From Kaistia granuli DSM 23481 (GTDB lineage: Bacteria; Pseudomonadota; Alphaproteobacteria; Rhizobiales; Kaistiaceae), in the NCBI RefSeq assembly GCF_000380505.1, contig NZ_AQYH01000003.1, positions 275,686 through 339,685 of the forward strand: a stretch of DNA of 64,000 nt, written 5' to 3'. Positions within the stretch are counted from its first letter, which is position 1; every line of letters begins with the position of its first letter. Made by a program: the position numbers and the translations under genes. Below the pieces are notes generated by a model. The model saw nothing but the letters and a program-made list of their open reading frames with translations. It had not been told where the DNA came from and searched no databases. Positions 45,669-56,368 of the stretch are shown here, piece after piece.

Positions 45669-46091
45669 TCAGCTGGCGAGCGCCTCGTGCCGCCGGCTCA
45701 TCACCAGCAGGGCGACGAAGATCAGCAGCGAAACGACGTGGAAGGCGACGATGATCAGGTCCAGACCGAAGGTCTCTGCGAAGACGGTGTGCATCGCCAC
45801 CTCGAACAGCGCGACATAGACCCAGATCACATTGCCCCAGGCAACGCGCATCCACAGCCCGACGGCGGCGACCAGATCGACGACGGCGAGATGGATCGTC
45901 ACCAGTTGCCAGGGCGCCGACATCGTCTCGAAGCTCCAGCCCGGATCCTGGAAGACACCGGCGATATAGAGCCAGTGCCGGAGCCCCAGGATCAGCAGCA
46001 TGCAGGAAACGCCGCGCAGATAGACGGTCAGCGCCAGATCGTAGGGATTGTCCGGCTCGCTTGGGAGCTGGGTAACTTCATTGTCGATCAT
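45669..46091 (-). CDS. conserved small integral membrane protein (possibly DUF6163)
   Basis: A 140-residue protein with four hydrophobic helices (about 26-46, 63-84, 88-106, 111-132) and short polar ends. I recognise no catalytic motif; it resembles uncharacterised rhizobial membrane proteins of the DUF6163 kind. Its ATG overlaps the stop of the hydrolase gene upstream (ATGA), so the two are co-translated. Confidence 0.65.
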   Translation of the reverse strand: MIDNEVTQLPSEPDNPYDLALTVYLRGVSCMLLILGLRHWLYIAGVFQDPGWSFETMSAPWQLVTIHLAVVDLVAAVGLWMRVAWGNVIWVYVALFEVAMHTVFAETFGLDLIIVAFHVVSLLIFVALLVMSRRHEALAS

Positions 46092-47131
46092 GGTAGCGGA
46101 ATGTCTCCCTCGGCAGGTGCCACGAAGTGCCCGTCGATCGCCTTCGGGTCAACCTGCGCCAGCGTCCCGGGCAACCAGGCCGGCGACCGATCCTTGTCGA
46201 CCAGGGCGGCGCGGACCCCCTCGTAAAAATCGTGACCGTCGAGAATCGCACAGGCAATGCGCCAGTCGAGCCGGATGCAGTCGTCGAAATCGAGCTGCCG
46301 CGCGGCGCGGATCTGACGCAGGGCGACACGCAGGCTCGTCGGCGATTTCTCGCGAATGGTCGCCGCCGTCTGCCGAGCCCAGTCGGCATGCGGGCCATCC
46401 AGCGCTTCCAGCCGCGCGAGGATCGATTCGACCGGGCCCACGCCGAACGCGGCATCGATGACGGGACCGAGCGGCTCGAGCGTTTCCGCCGGCGCGGCTT
46501 CGGCAAAGTCGGCGAGCAAGGCGTCGACCGCGTCGTCTTCCGTCAGTCGCGCGACGATCGCCTCGAATGCCGCCGCGGGCGCCGCATGGGTCGCGATCCC
46601 GGTATGGAGCGCATCGCCGCGCCGCAGCCGTACCGCCGCCAGCGCGCAATAGACGCCGATCTCGCCCGGCATGCGGGACAGGAAATAGCTGGAGCCGACA
46701 TCCGGAAAGAAGCCGATGCCGGTTTCCGGCATCGAGAACACGGCATTTTCGGCGAACACACGATGCGAGCCATGCACGGCGATCCCTGCCCCGCCGCCCA
46801 TGATGTAGCCGTCGACGAGCGCGACATAGGGCTTGGGAAATACCTGGATCGCCGCGTTCAGGCGATACTCGTCGCGGAAGAAGTCCCGTTGCCCGGGCGC
46901 ACCGCGCCCGGCTTCATAGACGGCACGAATGTCGCCACCGGCGCAGAAGGCCCTGCCTTCGCCGCGGATGATCACGAGCCGCACGGCCGGATCATCCTTC
47001 CAGGCGGCGAGCGTTGTCGCCAGCGACTGGACCATGCCATGCGATAGCGCGTTCAGGGCGCCCGGACGGCAGAGCGTGACGATGCCCGCGTGCCCCCTGC
47101 GCTCGAAACGGATTTCGGGTTCGACTGTCAT
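46088..47131 (-). CDS. 3-hydroxyisobutyryl-CoA hydrolase (enoyl-CoA hydratase/isomerase family)
   Basis: Hydrolyses 3-hydroxyisobutyryl-CoA in valine breakdown. The 347 residues show the crotonase fold with the CoA-binding RAFCAGGDIRAV (about 60-71), the oxyanion loop GYIMGGGAGIAVHGSHR, and MPETGIGFFPDVGSSYFL with catalytic Glu and Asp, the combination that marks HIBCH within the family. GGAG sits before ATG 47131. Other valine-catabolic genes are not nearby. Confidence 0.88.
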   Translation of the reverse strand: MTVEPEIRFERRGHAGIVTLCRPGALNALSHGMVQSLATTLAAWKDDPAVRLVIIRGEGRAFCAGGDIRAVYEAGRGAPGQRDFFRDEYRLNAAIQVFPKPYVALVDGYIMGGGAGIAVHGSHRVFAENAVFSMPETGIGFFPDVGSSYFLSRMPGEIGVYCALAAVRLRRGDALHTGIATHAAPAAAFEAIVARLTEDDAVDALLADFAEAAPAETLEPLGPVIDAAFGVGPVESILARLEALDGPHADWARQTAATIREKSPTSLRVALRQIRAARQLDFDDCIRLDWRIACAILDGHDFYEGVRAALVDKDRSPAWLPGTLAQVDPKAIDGHFVAPAEGDIPLP

Positions 47132-47408
47132 GCCTGTCTCCGGGTGTCCGGTCGACAGTAAGCAGAGGCGGCGCCTCGGCAAGTCCGGTTCCAGGTCCGT
47201 CCCCACCTCATTCGGCGCGTGTGGGACTGCCTCATCTCTCCGCTGGCGAGAACCTGACGCGTTCGTTATGATCCGCGTCATGTCGAGATAGCATATGCGA
47301 AGTTTTATTCCGGAGCAGGGCCGAGCGGTCCCGCTTGCCGGTCCCTTTTCTACGGCCAAATGGAAAACATGGTGCCCTCCTCAATGATTGCCGCGCGCTA
47401 AACGACAC

Positions 47409-48701
47409 ATGCCCTGGCAAGACCTTCTGATCATCGCTGTGTTGATCGCTTTCAACGGCTTCTTTGCTCTTTCAGAGATCGCTGTCGTTTCATCCCGCCC
47501 TGCCCGTCTGCAGTTCATGGCCAGCGAGGGCGTCCGTGGCGCCTCGACCGCGCTGAAGCTGTCGGAGGACCCGACCGGCTTTCTGTCGGCGGTCCAGATC
47601 GGCATCACCCTGGTCGCCATCCTTTCGGGCGCCTTCGGCGAGGCCGCCCTGGCGACGCCTCTGACCGAATACCTGCTTGACGTGTTTCCGACCCTTGGCG
47701 GCCGGGCCTCCACCATCGCGACCGTCGTCGTGGTGGTCGGACTTGCCTATTTCTCGCTGATTGCAGGCGAACTGGTGCCGAAGCGGCTGGCACTCACCAA
47801 TCCCGAGCGCCTCGCCTGCTTCGTCGCGCGGCCGGTCGGCCTGCTCGCCCGCTTCGCGCTGCCGATCGTCTGGTTCCTCCGGCTTTCGACGAACACGGTT
47901 CTCCGCCTTCTCGGCAAGCAGGAGAATGACGAGCGCGGCGTGACCGAGGAAGAGGTCAAGACGATGATCGCCGAAGGCACCGAGGCCGGCATCTTCCATC
48001 AGGCCGAGCGCGAGATGATCGAGGCGGTCATCCGCGTCGCCGATCGCCCCGTGCGTTCGATCATGGTGGCGCGCCCGGACGTCGTGTGGCTCGATATCGA
48101 GGACCCGCCGGCGGAAAACCGCGATGCGGTCATGCATTCGGGCCACTCGCGCTTTCCGGTCAGCCGTGGCGAAATCGACGCGGTCATCGGCATCGTCCAT
48201 GCCAAGGACTTGCTGGAGCAGATCTATCTGGGCAAGGTCGTCGATCTCGCGACGGTCATCCGCGAGCCGCTCTATGTCGACGAACGCATGCCGGTGCTGA
48301 AGGTTCTGGACCGGTTCAAGACATCCAACGTGCACATGGCGGTCGTGCTCGACGAGTATGGCAGTTTCCAGGGCGTCGTGACGCCGATGGACATCTTGAC
48401 GGCGATCGCCGGCGACATGCCGGAGCACGAGGGCGACGACGTTCCCGACGCCATTCAGCGGGCCGACGGCTCGTGGCTGATCGACGGCAGTGCCGCGATC
48501 GATTCGGCCGAGCGCACGCTCGGTCTGAAAGGTCTCGGCGTCGACGGTGACTTCGCGACGGTGGCAGGCTTCATGCTGCATCATCTCGGCCACATCCCGG
48601 TGCCGGGCGAATTCTTCAGCTATGAGGGCTGGATCTTCGAGGTGGTTGACCTCGATGGCCGCCGGATCGACAAGATTCTCGTCCGCAAAAGCGACGGCTA
48701 A
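47409..48701 (+). CDS. CNNM/CorC-type membrane protein (DUF21 + CBS pair + CorC_HlyC)
   Basis: A 430-residue inner-membrane protein once called hemolysin-like. A DUF21 domain with about four helices (1-185; IAFNGFFALSEIAVVSSRPAR) is followed by two CBS modules (about 210-330; FPVSRGEIDAVIGIVHAKDL, MAVVLDEYGSFQGVVTPMDI) and a C-terminal CorC_HlyC domain (about 345-425). Family members act in Mg2+/Co2+ transport. ATG 47409 lacks a clear Shine-Dalgarno; TTG 47388 is less likely. Confidence 0.88.
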   Translation: MPWQDLLIIAVLIAFNGFFALSEIAVVSSRPARLQFMASEGVRGASTALKLSEDPTGFLSAVQIGITLVAILSGAFGEAALATPLTEYLLDVFPTLGGRASTIATVVVVVGLAYFSLIAGELVPKRLALTNPERLACFVARPVGLLARFALPIVWFLRLSTNTVLRLLGKQENDERGVTEEEVKTMIAEGTEAGIFHQAEREMIEAVIRVADRPVRSIMVARPDVVWLDIEDPPAENRDAVMHSGHSRFPVSRGEIDAVIGIVHAKDLLEQIYLGKVVDLATVIREPLYVDERMPVLKVLDRFKTSNVHMAVVLDEYGSFQGVVTPMDILTAIAGDMPEHEGDDVPDAIQRADGSWLIDGSAAIDSAERTLGLKGLGVDGDFATVAGFMLHHLGHIPVPGEFFSYEGWIFEVVDLDGRRIDKILVRKSDG

Positions 48702-49820
<1,119 letters not shown>

Positions 49821-49833
49821 TCGGAGCGCGCCG

Positions 49834-51210
49834 ATGATAGGGGCCGCTAGACCGGCCGCGATCATGGCGCTTCTCTTCTGCGCGGCAGCCCTGCTCGCCG
49901 CGTGCAGTTCGGTCGACCGTCAGCAGGCACGGATCTGCGTGGCGGTCGCCACCGCCGTCGCCCCTGCCGGCCAGCCCGTCTCGATCCAGGCGGTGATCCC
50001 GCTCGAAGGCGTCAGCCATGCGGTGCGGGTGAACTACACCGTGCCGAACATGCATCTGCCGCTCTATGTCGACTGCGCCTTCGCGGGCGGCACGCTGGAG
50101 ATGGGCCGGCGCGACGTCATCGGCGTGCGCGGCTATGACGGCGCGCTCACGGAATTGCAGCTGCTGACGCTGCACCGCTGGTTCCTGAGCCAGGACGGCG
50201 CGGTCTCGCGGGCGATCGCGGAGACCAACTGGCAGGCGCCGGGCCTCCAGGTCTCTTCCATCGCCCTGCCGAAATCCGTTGGCTTCGCGCTACAGCAGGT
50301 CACCAACATCCTCAATCTGGCGGCGCTCTATTCGCCACTGGCGCTCGCCTTCGCCCTCGTCTACGGCCTGATCCGGCGCATCCACATGGCGTTCGGTCAG
50401 ATCGCCGTCATCGGCGGCTATGGCGCGATCATCGGCATCGTCACCGTGGTCAGCATGCCGTCGCTGGGCCTGGTTTCGTCAGTGCTTGTCATTCTGGTGA
50501 TGGCCGGGGCGCTGGCCGCGCTCTGGAGCTGGCTCGTCGGCAGGGCCGTCATCCTGCCGCTCGCCGACAGCCCCGATCGCGCCTTCATCATCGCCACCAT
50601 CGGCCTCGGAATCGCGCTGTCGGAAATGCTGCGGCTGACGCAGGGCGCGCGCGAGATCTGGGTCCAGCCCCTGCTCGATACGCCGGTCATCCTGACCCAG
50701 GGAGCGTTTCCCGTCGTCGTCACGGAGATGCGGCTGCTGATCATCGGGCTGGCGCTCGTCATCCTGCCTGCCGTGCTACTCTTCATGCGCTATTCCGCCT
50801 TCGGCAGGGCCTGGCGCGCCGTGGCGGACGACCGGGTGATGGCGAGGCTGAACGGCATCGATCCGGCGCAGGTCACCGGCACGACGCTGGTCCTGGCGTC
50901 GACGCTGGCGGCGGGTGGCGGCACGGTTCTGGCGCTCAGCTATGGCAGCATCACCTATTCCATGGGATTGATCATCGGCCTGAAGGCGCTGCTCGCCAGC
51001 CTTGTCGGCGGTGCCGGATCGCTGCTCGGCGCCGTGCTTGGCGGGCTGCTGATCGCCATGCTCGAAACGCTGTGGTCGGCCTATTTCGATAGCTCGTCGC
51101 GTGACATCGTTGTTCTTGGGTTGCTCACGCTGCTCTTTGTCCTGCGTCCGAACGGCCTGCTCGGGCGCGGCGCGGCTCTCGAAGAAGACCACGCCGTTCG
51201 TCCATCCTGA
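49834..51210 (+). CDS. LivH-like permease with N-terminal lipoprotein-like region
   Basis: A 458-residue protein in two parts. Residues 1-24 look like a lipoprotein signal (lipobox LLAAC, Cys24), followed by about 125 soluble residues with no fold I recognise. From about residue 150 to 445 it is a branched-chain-amino-acid-type ABC permease (LivH): NILNLAALYSPLALAFALVY, MAFGQIAVIGGYGA, FGRAWRAVADDRVMARLNGI (coupling loop) and LVGGAGSLLGAVLGGLLIAM. No LivM, LivG, LivF or binding protein lies beside it. It sits between hemB and the threonine ammonia-lyase gene with 13- and 14-base gaps. Confidence 0.8.
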   Translation: MIGAARPAAIMALLFCAAALLAACSSVDRQQARICVAVATAVAPAGQPVSIQAVIPLEGVSHAVRVNYTVPNMHLPLYVDCAFAGGTLEMGRRDVIGVRGYDGALTELQLLTLHRWFLSQDGAVSRAIAETNWQAPGLQVSSIALPKSVGFALQQVTNILNLAALYSPLALAFALVYGLIRRIHMAFGQIAVIGGYGAIIGIVTVVSMPSLGLVSSVLVILVMAGALAALWSWLVGRAVILPLADSPDRAFIIATIGLGIALSEMLRLTQGAREIWVQPLLDTPVILTQGAFPVVVTEMRLLIIGLALVILPAVLLFMRYSAFGRAWRAVADDRVMARLNGIDPAQVTGTTLVLASTLAAGGGTVLALSYGSITYSMGLIIGLKALLASLVGGAGSLLGAVLGGLLIAMLETLWSAYFDSSSRDIVVLGLLTLLFVLRPNGLLGRGAALEEDHAVRPS

Positions 51211-51224
51211 GTTCTGGAGTTGTC

Positions 51225-52457
51225 ATGACCGGATCGCCGCATAGCCCATTTCCCGATTTGGACGACATCCGCGATGCGGCCCGCCTGATCGATGGCGTGC
51301 TGATCCGCACCCCGTTCCTGCCCGCTCCGCGCCTGTCGCGCCTGACCGGGGCCGAGGTTCACGTCAAATACGAGAACCTGCAGGTCACCTCCTCCTTCAA
51401 GGAGCGCGGCGCGCTGGTGAAGCTGCTGTCGCTGTCACCGGAGGAACGCCGGCGCGGTGTCGTGGCGATGTCGGCCGGCAACCACGCGCAGGCCGTCGCC
51501 TATCATGCCCAGCGGCTCGGCATTCCGGCCACGATCGTGATGCCGAAGACCACCCCGTTCGTGAAGATCGAAGCAACCCAGGCTTTTGGCGCGCGCGTGG
51601 TGGTTGAGGGCGAGACGCTGGCCATCTGCCAGCAGATCGCTGGCACGATCGCGGACGAGACCGGCGCCGTCTGGGTCCATCCTTATGACGATCCGCACGT
51701 GATCCGCGGACAGGGAACCATCGCGCTCGAGATGATCGAGGGCGGCCCGCCGCTCGACTGCATGCTCATCCCCGTCGGCGGCGGCGGACTGATCGGCGGC
51801 ATGGCGATCGCCAGCAAGGCGCTGGCGCCGCAGACGCAGGTGATCGGCGTCGAAACGGAGCTCTATCCCTCGATGCGGGCGGCGCTCGATGGAGTCGAGG
51901 GCGTCTGCGGCGGCAACTCGCTCGCCGAGGGCATTGCCGTCAAGAATGTCGGCAAGCTGACTTTGGAAATCGCGCGGCGCTTTGTCGACGACGTCGTGCT
52001 CGTTTCCGAGACGACGATCGAACGGGCGGTCAACGCCTATCTGACGCTGCAGAAGACCATGGCAGAGGGCGCCGGCGCCGCAGGCCTCGCCGCCATGCTG
52101 GCGGATCCGGACCGGTTCAGGGGTCAGCGCGTCGGCCTGGTGCTATGCGGCGGCAACATCGATCCGCGGCTCGCCGCCTCGATCATGGTTCGCGACCTGG
52201 CGCGGTCCGAGCGCATCGTCGCCGTCCGCATCATCATTCCGGACCAGCCGGGAGTGCTCGCCGACATCGCTGCCACCATCGGTGCCTGCGGCGGCAACAT
52301 CCTGGAGGTGTTCCACCACCGCAACCTCCTGACCGTGCCGGCCAAGGGCGCCAGCGTCGATGTCACGATCGAGACACACGGGCCCGAACATGCCGGCGAA
52401 ATCGTCTCGGCGCTCGAGGCGCGCCACTATACGGTGGCGCGCATGGCGCCACCCTGA
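51225..52457 (+). CDS. ilvA: threonine ammonia-lyase
   Basis: PLP enzyme converting threonine to 2-oxobutanoate, 410 residues. The PLP lysine is in SSFKERGALVKL (about 55), the substrate loop in SAGNHAQAVAYHAQRLG and the phosphate-binding glycines in PVGGGGLIGG (about 184). A C-terminal ACT-like domain (about 330-408; IIIPDQPGVLADIAATIG) indicates allosteric control. One ACT-type domain and this length fit the shorter, catabolic-like class; whether it serves isoleucine synthesis cannot be told. Confidence 0.9.
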   Translation: MTGSPHSPFPDLDDIRDAARLIDGVLIRTPFLPAPRLSRLTGAEVHVKYENLQVTSSFKERGALVKLLSLSPEERRRGVVAMSAGNHAQAVAYHAQRLGIPATIVMPKTTPFVKIEATQAFGARVVVEGETLAICQQIAGTIADETGAVWVHPYDDPHVIRGQGTIALEMIEGGPPLDCMLIPVGGGGLIGGMAIASKALAPQTQVIGVETELYPSMRAALDGVEGVCGGNSLAEGIAVKNVGKLTLEIARRFVDDVVLVSETTIERAVNAYLTLQKTMAEGAGAAGLAAMLADPDRFRGQRVGLVLCGGNIDPRLAASIMVRDLARSERIVAVRIIIPDQPGVLADIAATIGACGGNILEVFHHRNLLTVPAKGASVDVTIETHGPEHAGEIVSALEARHYTVARMAPP

Positions 52458-52547
52458 CGTTGTCCAACGGGTATTGCGGCCCCAGTTCTTGCACCATGGG
52501 GCAAAGCGTCCCATTTGTTCTTCTGCAAGATGGAACCAGGGAACGCT

Positions 52548-53048
52548 ATGACGCACTATGACGATGCCTATCGCGCCAACGGCCAGGTCTTCGACCCGGT
52601 TCGCGAGCCCGAACTCTACGACGGCGTGCTCTCGAAGCGCTTCTTCGCGTTCATCATCGACGCGATCCTGATCGGTTTCTTCCTGCTGCTCGCTTCTCTT
52701 GTGATCCTGGCGATGGGCGTTGTCACGCTCGGCATCGCCTGGTTCCTGTTCGCCCTGCCGCTGTTTGCGATCGTCGCCCTGCTCTATGTCGCGCTGACGC
52801 TGGGTGGCCCCAAGGCCGCCACGCCGGGCATGCGGATGGCCGGTGTCACCATTCGCTCGACCGATGGCGAGCGGATCGGGCCGATCATCGCGGCGGCGCA
52901 TGCGCTGATCTTCTGGTTCTCGGTCTCGGTGCTGACGCCGCTCGTCCTGCTGGTCGGGCTGTTCTCCAACCGCAAGCGCCTGCTGCATGACATGCTGCTC
53001 GGCACGGTTATCCTGAATGCCGGACCGTTGGCGCGCACGCGCCGCTGA
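52548..53048 (+). CDS. RDD-family membrane protein
   Basis: A 166-residue protein with an RDD domain: LSKRFFAFIIDAILIGFFLL (first helix with the R and D residues) and LGGPKAATPGMRMAGVTI before a C-terminal helix pair ending NRKRLLHDMLLGTVI. Three to four helices in all. AGGGAA lies just upstream of the ATG at 52548. The function is unknown; transport roles have been proposed for the family. Confidence 0.85.
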   Translation: MTHYDDAYRANGQVFDPVREPELYDGVLSKRFFAFIIDAILIGFFLLLASLVILAMGVVTLGIAWFLFALPLFAIVALLYVALTLGGPKAATPGMRMAGVTIRSTDGERIGPIIAAAHALIFWFSVSVLTPLVLLVGLFSNRKRLLHDMLLGTVILNAGPLARTRR

Positions 53049-53129
53049 CGTCTCTAAAAAACAGCCTTGGCATCGGCGGACGGCGTATTATCGTCTGCCG
53101 ATGCCCTCTTCGTTCGAGCCTGTCGCGTT

Positions 53130-53879
53130 ATGACCCAGCATTCGACGGAAACGCCGCAGTTCTTCCTGACCGCGCCCTCGCCTTGTCCCTATCTGCCCGG
53201 CCAGATGGAACGGAAGGTCTTTACCCACCTGGTTGGCGAGAAGGCCTCGTCGCTCAACGAGATCCTGACCCAGGGCGGGTTTCGGCGCAGCCAGAACATC
53301 GCCTATCGGCCGGCCTGCGAAACCTGCAAGGCCTGCGTCTCGGTCCGCGTCCCCGTCGACCATTTCGTGACCACGCGCAGCTTCCGCCGCGTGCTCGAAA
53401 AGAACGTCGACCTGATCGGCACGCGCGTCGACGCGGCGCCGACCTCCGAGCAATACTCGCTCTTCCGCGCCTATCTGGATGCCCGCCACTCGCAGGGCGG
53501 CATGGCCGACATGACCGTGCTCGACTATGCGATGATGGTCGAGGATACGCATGTCGACACGATGCTGGTCGAGTATCGCTTCCGGGGGCCCGATACAGCC
53601 ATCACCGGCCAGGGCGACGGCCCGCTGATCGCGACGGCGCTGACCGACCTGCTCTCGGACGGCCTCTCGATGGTCTATTCGTTCTACGAGCCCGGCTACA
53701 CCGACCGCTCGCTCGGAACGCTGATGATCCTCGACCACATCCGCCGCGCTCGCAAGATGGGCCTGCCCTACGTCTATCTCGGCTATTGGGTCGATGGCTC
53801 GAAGAAGATGGCCTACAAGGCCCGCTTCCGGCCGCAGGAGCATCTCGGCCCGCGCGGCTGGGAGCCGGCGGCCGACTGA
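53130..53879 (+). CDS. bpt: aspartate/glutamate leucyltransferase (Bpt)
   Basis: Adds leucine from Leu-tRNA to proteins with N-terminal Asp or Glu, marking them for ClpS-ClpAP (bacterial N-end rule). The 249 residues match the ATE1-like family: [16 protein letters not shown] near the N-terminus, [19 protein letters not shown] with conserved Cys pair (about 64-82), and [15 protein letters not shown] and [17 protein letters not shown] in the acyltransferase half. ATG 53130 is used because family proteins begin shortly before the CPYLPG block. Confidence 0.92.
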   Translation: MTQHSTETPQFFLTAPSPCPYLPGQMERKVFTHLVGEKASSLNEILTQGGFRRSQNIAYRPACETCKACVSVRVPVDHFVTTRSFRRVLEKNVDLIGTRVDAAPTSEQYSLFRAYLDARHSQGGMADMTVLDYAMMVEDTHVDTMLVEYRFRGPDTAITGQGDGPLIATALTDLLSDGLSMVYSFYEPGYTDRSLGTLMILDHIRRARKMGLPYVYLGYWVDGSKKMAYKARFRPQEHLGPRGWEPAAD

Positions 53880-53921
53880 GTGGCGGTGGTGCTTCTCAGA
53901 AAGGAAGCCCCTCACCCACCC

Positions 53922-54019
53922 CCCTCGCCAGCGGGCGAGGGCTGTTGGGCCAGAACTCTTTTCGACATGCAGCCTCAGACAAGCGCCGCCGCGCTCCCTC
54001 TCCCGCTTGCGGGAGAGGG
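53922..54019. repeat. two GC-rich palindromes of the common alphaproteobacterial intergenic type
   Basis: First hairpin: CCCTCGCC / GGCGAGGG (53922-53941, 4-base loop). Second: CCCTCTCCCGC / GCGGGAGAGGG (53996-54019, 2-base loop, perfect 11 bp). Such CCCTCTCCCGCnnGCGGGAGAGGG elements recur between genes in many rhizobia. They lie between the convergent bpt and parC genes and may end both transcripts, although no T tract follows. Confidence 0.65.
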
Positions 54020-54047
54020 TTGGACGAGGGCCTGCGCCTTCTGGCCC

Positions 54048-56306
54048 CTACTTCAGCTGCGGCGTGCCGAAGGTATTGGTCTTCGGGAACTTGTCCGGCG
54101 GCAGACGTCCGGCCTGGCCGCGCTCGGCCACCCAGGGCTTCAGCTCCTCGGCGGTCCGCGTATAGCTGCGCCCCGACGAATCCATCCAGGTCAGGCCGTC
54201 GGCGGCGTTGAAGGTACGGATGTCGGACGGGCCGCCATCCTTGTAGCGCTGCAGCCGGACACCCTTGCCGCGCGTCATTTCCGGAACCTGCTCGGCCGGG
54301 AAGACGAGGAACTTCCGGTTCTGGCCGATGACGGCGACCAGATCGCCGCCCGCCTCGACGCAGATGCGCGCCTCCTCGGTGCCGTCGACGTTGAGCACCT
54401 GCTTGCCCTTGCGGGTATTGGCGATCACCTCGGTCTCGGGCACGACGAAGCCACGCCCGTCGGTCGAGGCCAGCAAGAGCTTGCGGCCGGGCTTGTGCAC
54501 GAACACCGTGACGATGTCCTGGGCGTTGTCCATGTCGACCATCAGGCGGATTGGCTCGCCATGGCCGCGGCCACCCGGCAGCTTGTCGGCGCCGAGCGTG
54601 TAGAACTTGCCGCCGGTAGAGAAGACCAGCAGCTTGTCCGTCGTCTCGGCATGCAGCGCCATCTTCAGCCCGTCATCGGTCTTGAAGGTCAGCGTCGAGA
54701 TATCGCTGACATGGCCCTTGAGCGCGCGGATCCAGCCCTTCTCGGACACCACCACCGTGATCGGCTCGCGCTCGATCATCGACTGCTGGATATCCTCGAC
54801 ATCATGCGCCGGCGCGTCGGCAAAGCCGGTGCGGCGCTTGCCGAGCGGCGTGTCCGGGCCGAAGGTCTTGCGGACCTCCTTCACCTGCCAGGCCACCGTC
54901 TGCCACTGCTTTTCCTCGGAGCCGAGCAGCGCCTCGATCTGCGCCATCTCGGCCGACAGCGAGTCGTGCTCCTTGCGGATCTCGAATTCCTCGAGCTTGC
55001 GCAGAGAGCGCAGCCGCATGTTGAGGATCGACTCGGCCTGTAGGTCGGTCAGCGAGAAGGTCTTCATCAACTCCTGTTTCGGCTCATCCTCATAGCGGAT
55101 GATCCGGATCACCTCATCGAGGTTCAGGTAGGCGACGAGATAGCCTTCCAGGACTTCCAGCCGGTGCTTGATCTGCGCCAGACGGAAGGCGGAGCGACGG
55201 ACCAGCACCTCGCGGCGATGCTCCAGCCACTCCTTCAGGACCTCGGCGAGGTTCATGACCTTCGGGACGATGCCCTTGGACAGAACGTTCATGTTGAGCG
55301 AGATGCGGCTTTCAAGTTCGGTCAGCTTGAACAGCGATTCCATCAGCAGCGCCGCGTCGACGGTGCGGGCGCGCGGCTCCAGCACGACACGAATGTCCTC
55401 GGCGGACTCATCGCGCACGTCGGCCAGCAGCGGCACTTTCCGCGTTTGGATCAGTTCAGCGATCTTCTCGATCAGGCGCGACTTCTGCACCTGATAGGGG
55501 ATTTCGGTGACGACGATCAGATAGGTGCCGCGACCCTGGTCCTCGACATGCCAGCGGGCGCGCACGCGAAAGCCGCCCTTGCCGGTGCGGTAGGACTCGG
55601 TGATCTGGGCGCGGCTGTCGACGATGATGCCGCCCGTCGGCAGATCCGGCCCCTGGACGTGATGGACCAGTTCCTCGATCGGTGCGTCCGGGTTCTTGAT
55701 CAGCACCAGCGAAGCGTCGCAGAGCTCGGCGATGTTGTGCGGCGGCACTGAGGTGGCCATGCCGACGGCGATGCCGGAGGTGCCGTTGGCGAGCAGGTTC
55801 GGAATGCTCGCCGGCAGGACGACCGGCTCCTTCAGATCGCCGGAATAGTTCTCGCGGAAATCGATCGAGTCCTCGTCGATGCCTTCGAGCAGCATCTGCG
55901 CGACTTCGGTCATGCGCGCTTCGGTGTAGCGGTAGGCCGCCGCGCCGTCGCCGTCGATATTGCCGAAATTGCCCTGGCCGTCGACCAGCGGATAGCGCGA
56001 CGAGAAATCCTGCGCGAGCCGCACGAGCGCGTCATAGATCGATTGGTCGCCATGCGGATGGAACGAACCCATCACGTCACCGACGATCTTGGCGGACTTC
56101 TTGAACGCCGAATCCGGGCTGAGGCGCAGCAGGTGCATGCCGTAGAGGATGCGGCGATGGACGGGCTTCAGCCCGTCGCGCGCATCCGGCAACGCCCGAC
56201 CCATGATGGTCGAGAGTGCATAGGCGAGGTAACGCTCTTCAAGCGCCTCACGGAGATTGATGCTTTCGACATGGCCGCCATCCGGCGGAATCAGCGCTTT
56301 TCCCAT
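54048..56306 (-). CDS. parC: DNA topoisomerase IV subunit A
   Basis: Decatenates daughter chromosomes together with ParE. The 752 residues show the GyrA/ParC breakage-reunion domain with active Tyr127 in [11 protein letters not shown] and the quinolone-pocket sequence [13 protein letters not shown] (83-95), then coiled-coil tower and a C-terminal beta-pinwheel (from about 500). At the position of E. coli Ser80 there is Gln88, and Asp92 replaces Glu84. It is transcribed alone and opposite to bpt. Confidence 0.94.
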   Translation of the reverse strand: MGKALIPPDGGHVESINLREALEERYLAYALSTIMGRALPDARDGLKPVHRRILYGMHLLRLSPDSAFKKSAKIVGDVMGSFHPHGDQSIYDALVRLAQDFSSRYPLVDGQGNFGNIDGDGAAAYRYTEARMTEVAQMLLEGIDEDSIDFRENYSGDLKEPVVLPASIPNLLANGTSGIAVGMATSVPPHNIAELCDASLVLIKNPDAPIEELVHHVQGPDLPTGGIIVDSRAQITESYRTGKGGFRVRARWHVEDQGRGTYLIVVTEIPYQVQKSRLIEKIAELIQTRKVPLLADVRDESAEDIRVVLEPRARTVDAALLMESLFKLTELESRISLNMNVLSKGIVPKVMNLAEVLKEWLEHRREVLVRRSAFRLAQIKHRLEVLEGYLVAYLNLDEVIRIIRYEDEPKQELMKTFSLTDLQAESILNMRLRSLRKLEEFEIRKEHDSLSAEMAQIEALLGSEEKQWQTVAWQVKEVRKTFGPDTPLGKRRTGFADAPAHDVEDIQQSMIEREPITVVVSEKGWIRALKGHVSDISTLTFKTDDGLKMALHAETTDKLLVFSTGGKFYTLGADKLPGGRGHGEPIRLMVDMDNAQDIVTVFVHKPGRKLLLASTDGRGFVVPETEVIANTRKGKQVLNVDGTEEARICVEAGGDLVAVIGQNRKFLVFPAEQVPEMTRGKGVRLQRYKDGGPSDIRTFNAADGLTWMDSSGRSYTRTAEELKPWVAERGQAGRLPPDKFPKTNTFGTPQLK

Positions 56307-56368
56307 GCTTGATGGGAGTATCCGCTGAAACCCGCGGATTCAAGGGAAAGCGGCGGCCTGCCGCCATT

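Noticed and set aside
47132..47408. Possible small RNA or leader ahead of the CNNM/CorC-type gene
   Set aside because: No Mg2+-riboswitch-like (ykkC, M-box) pattern or stable conserved hairpin could be recognised in the 277 bases.
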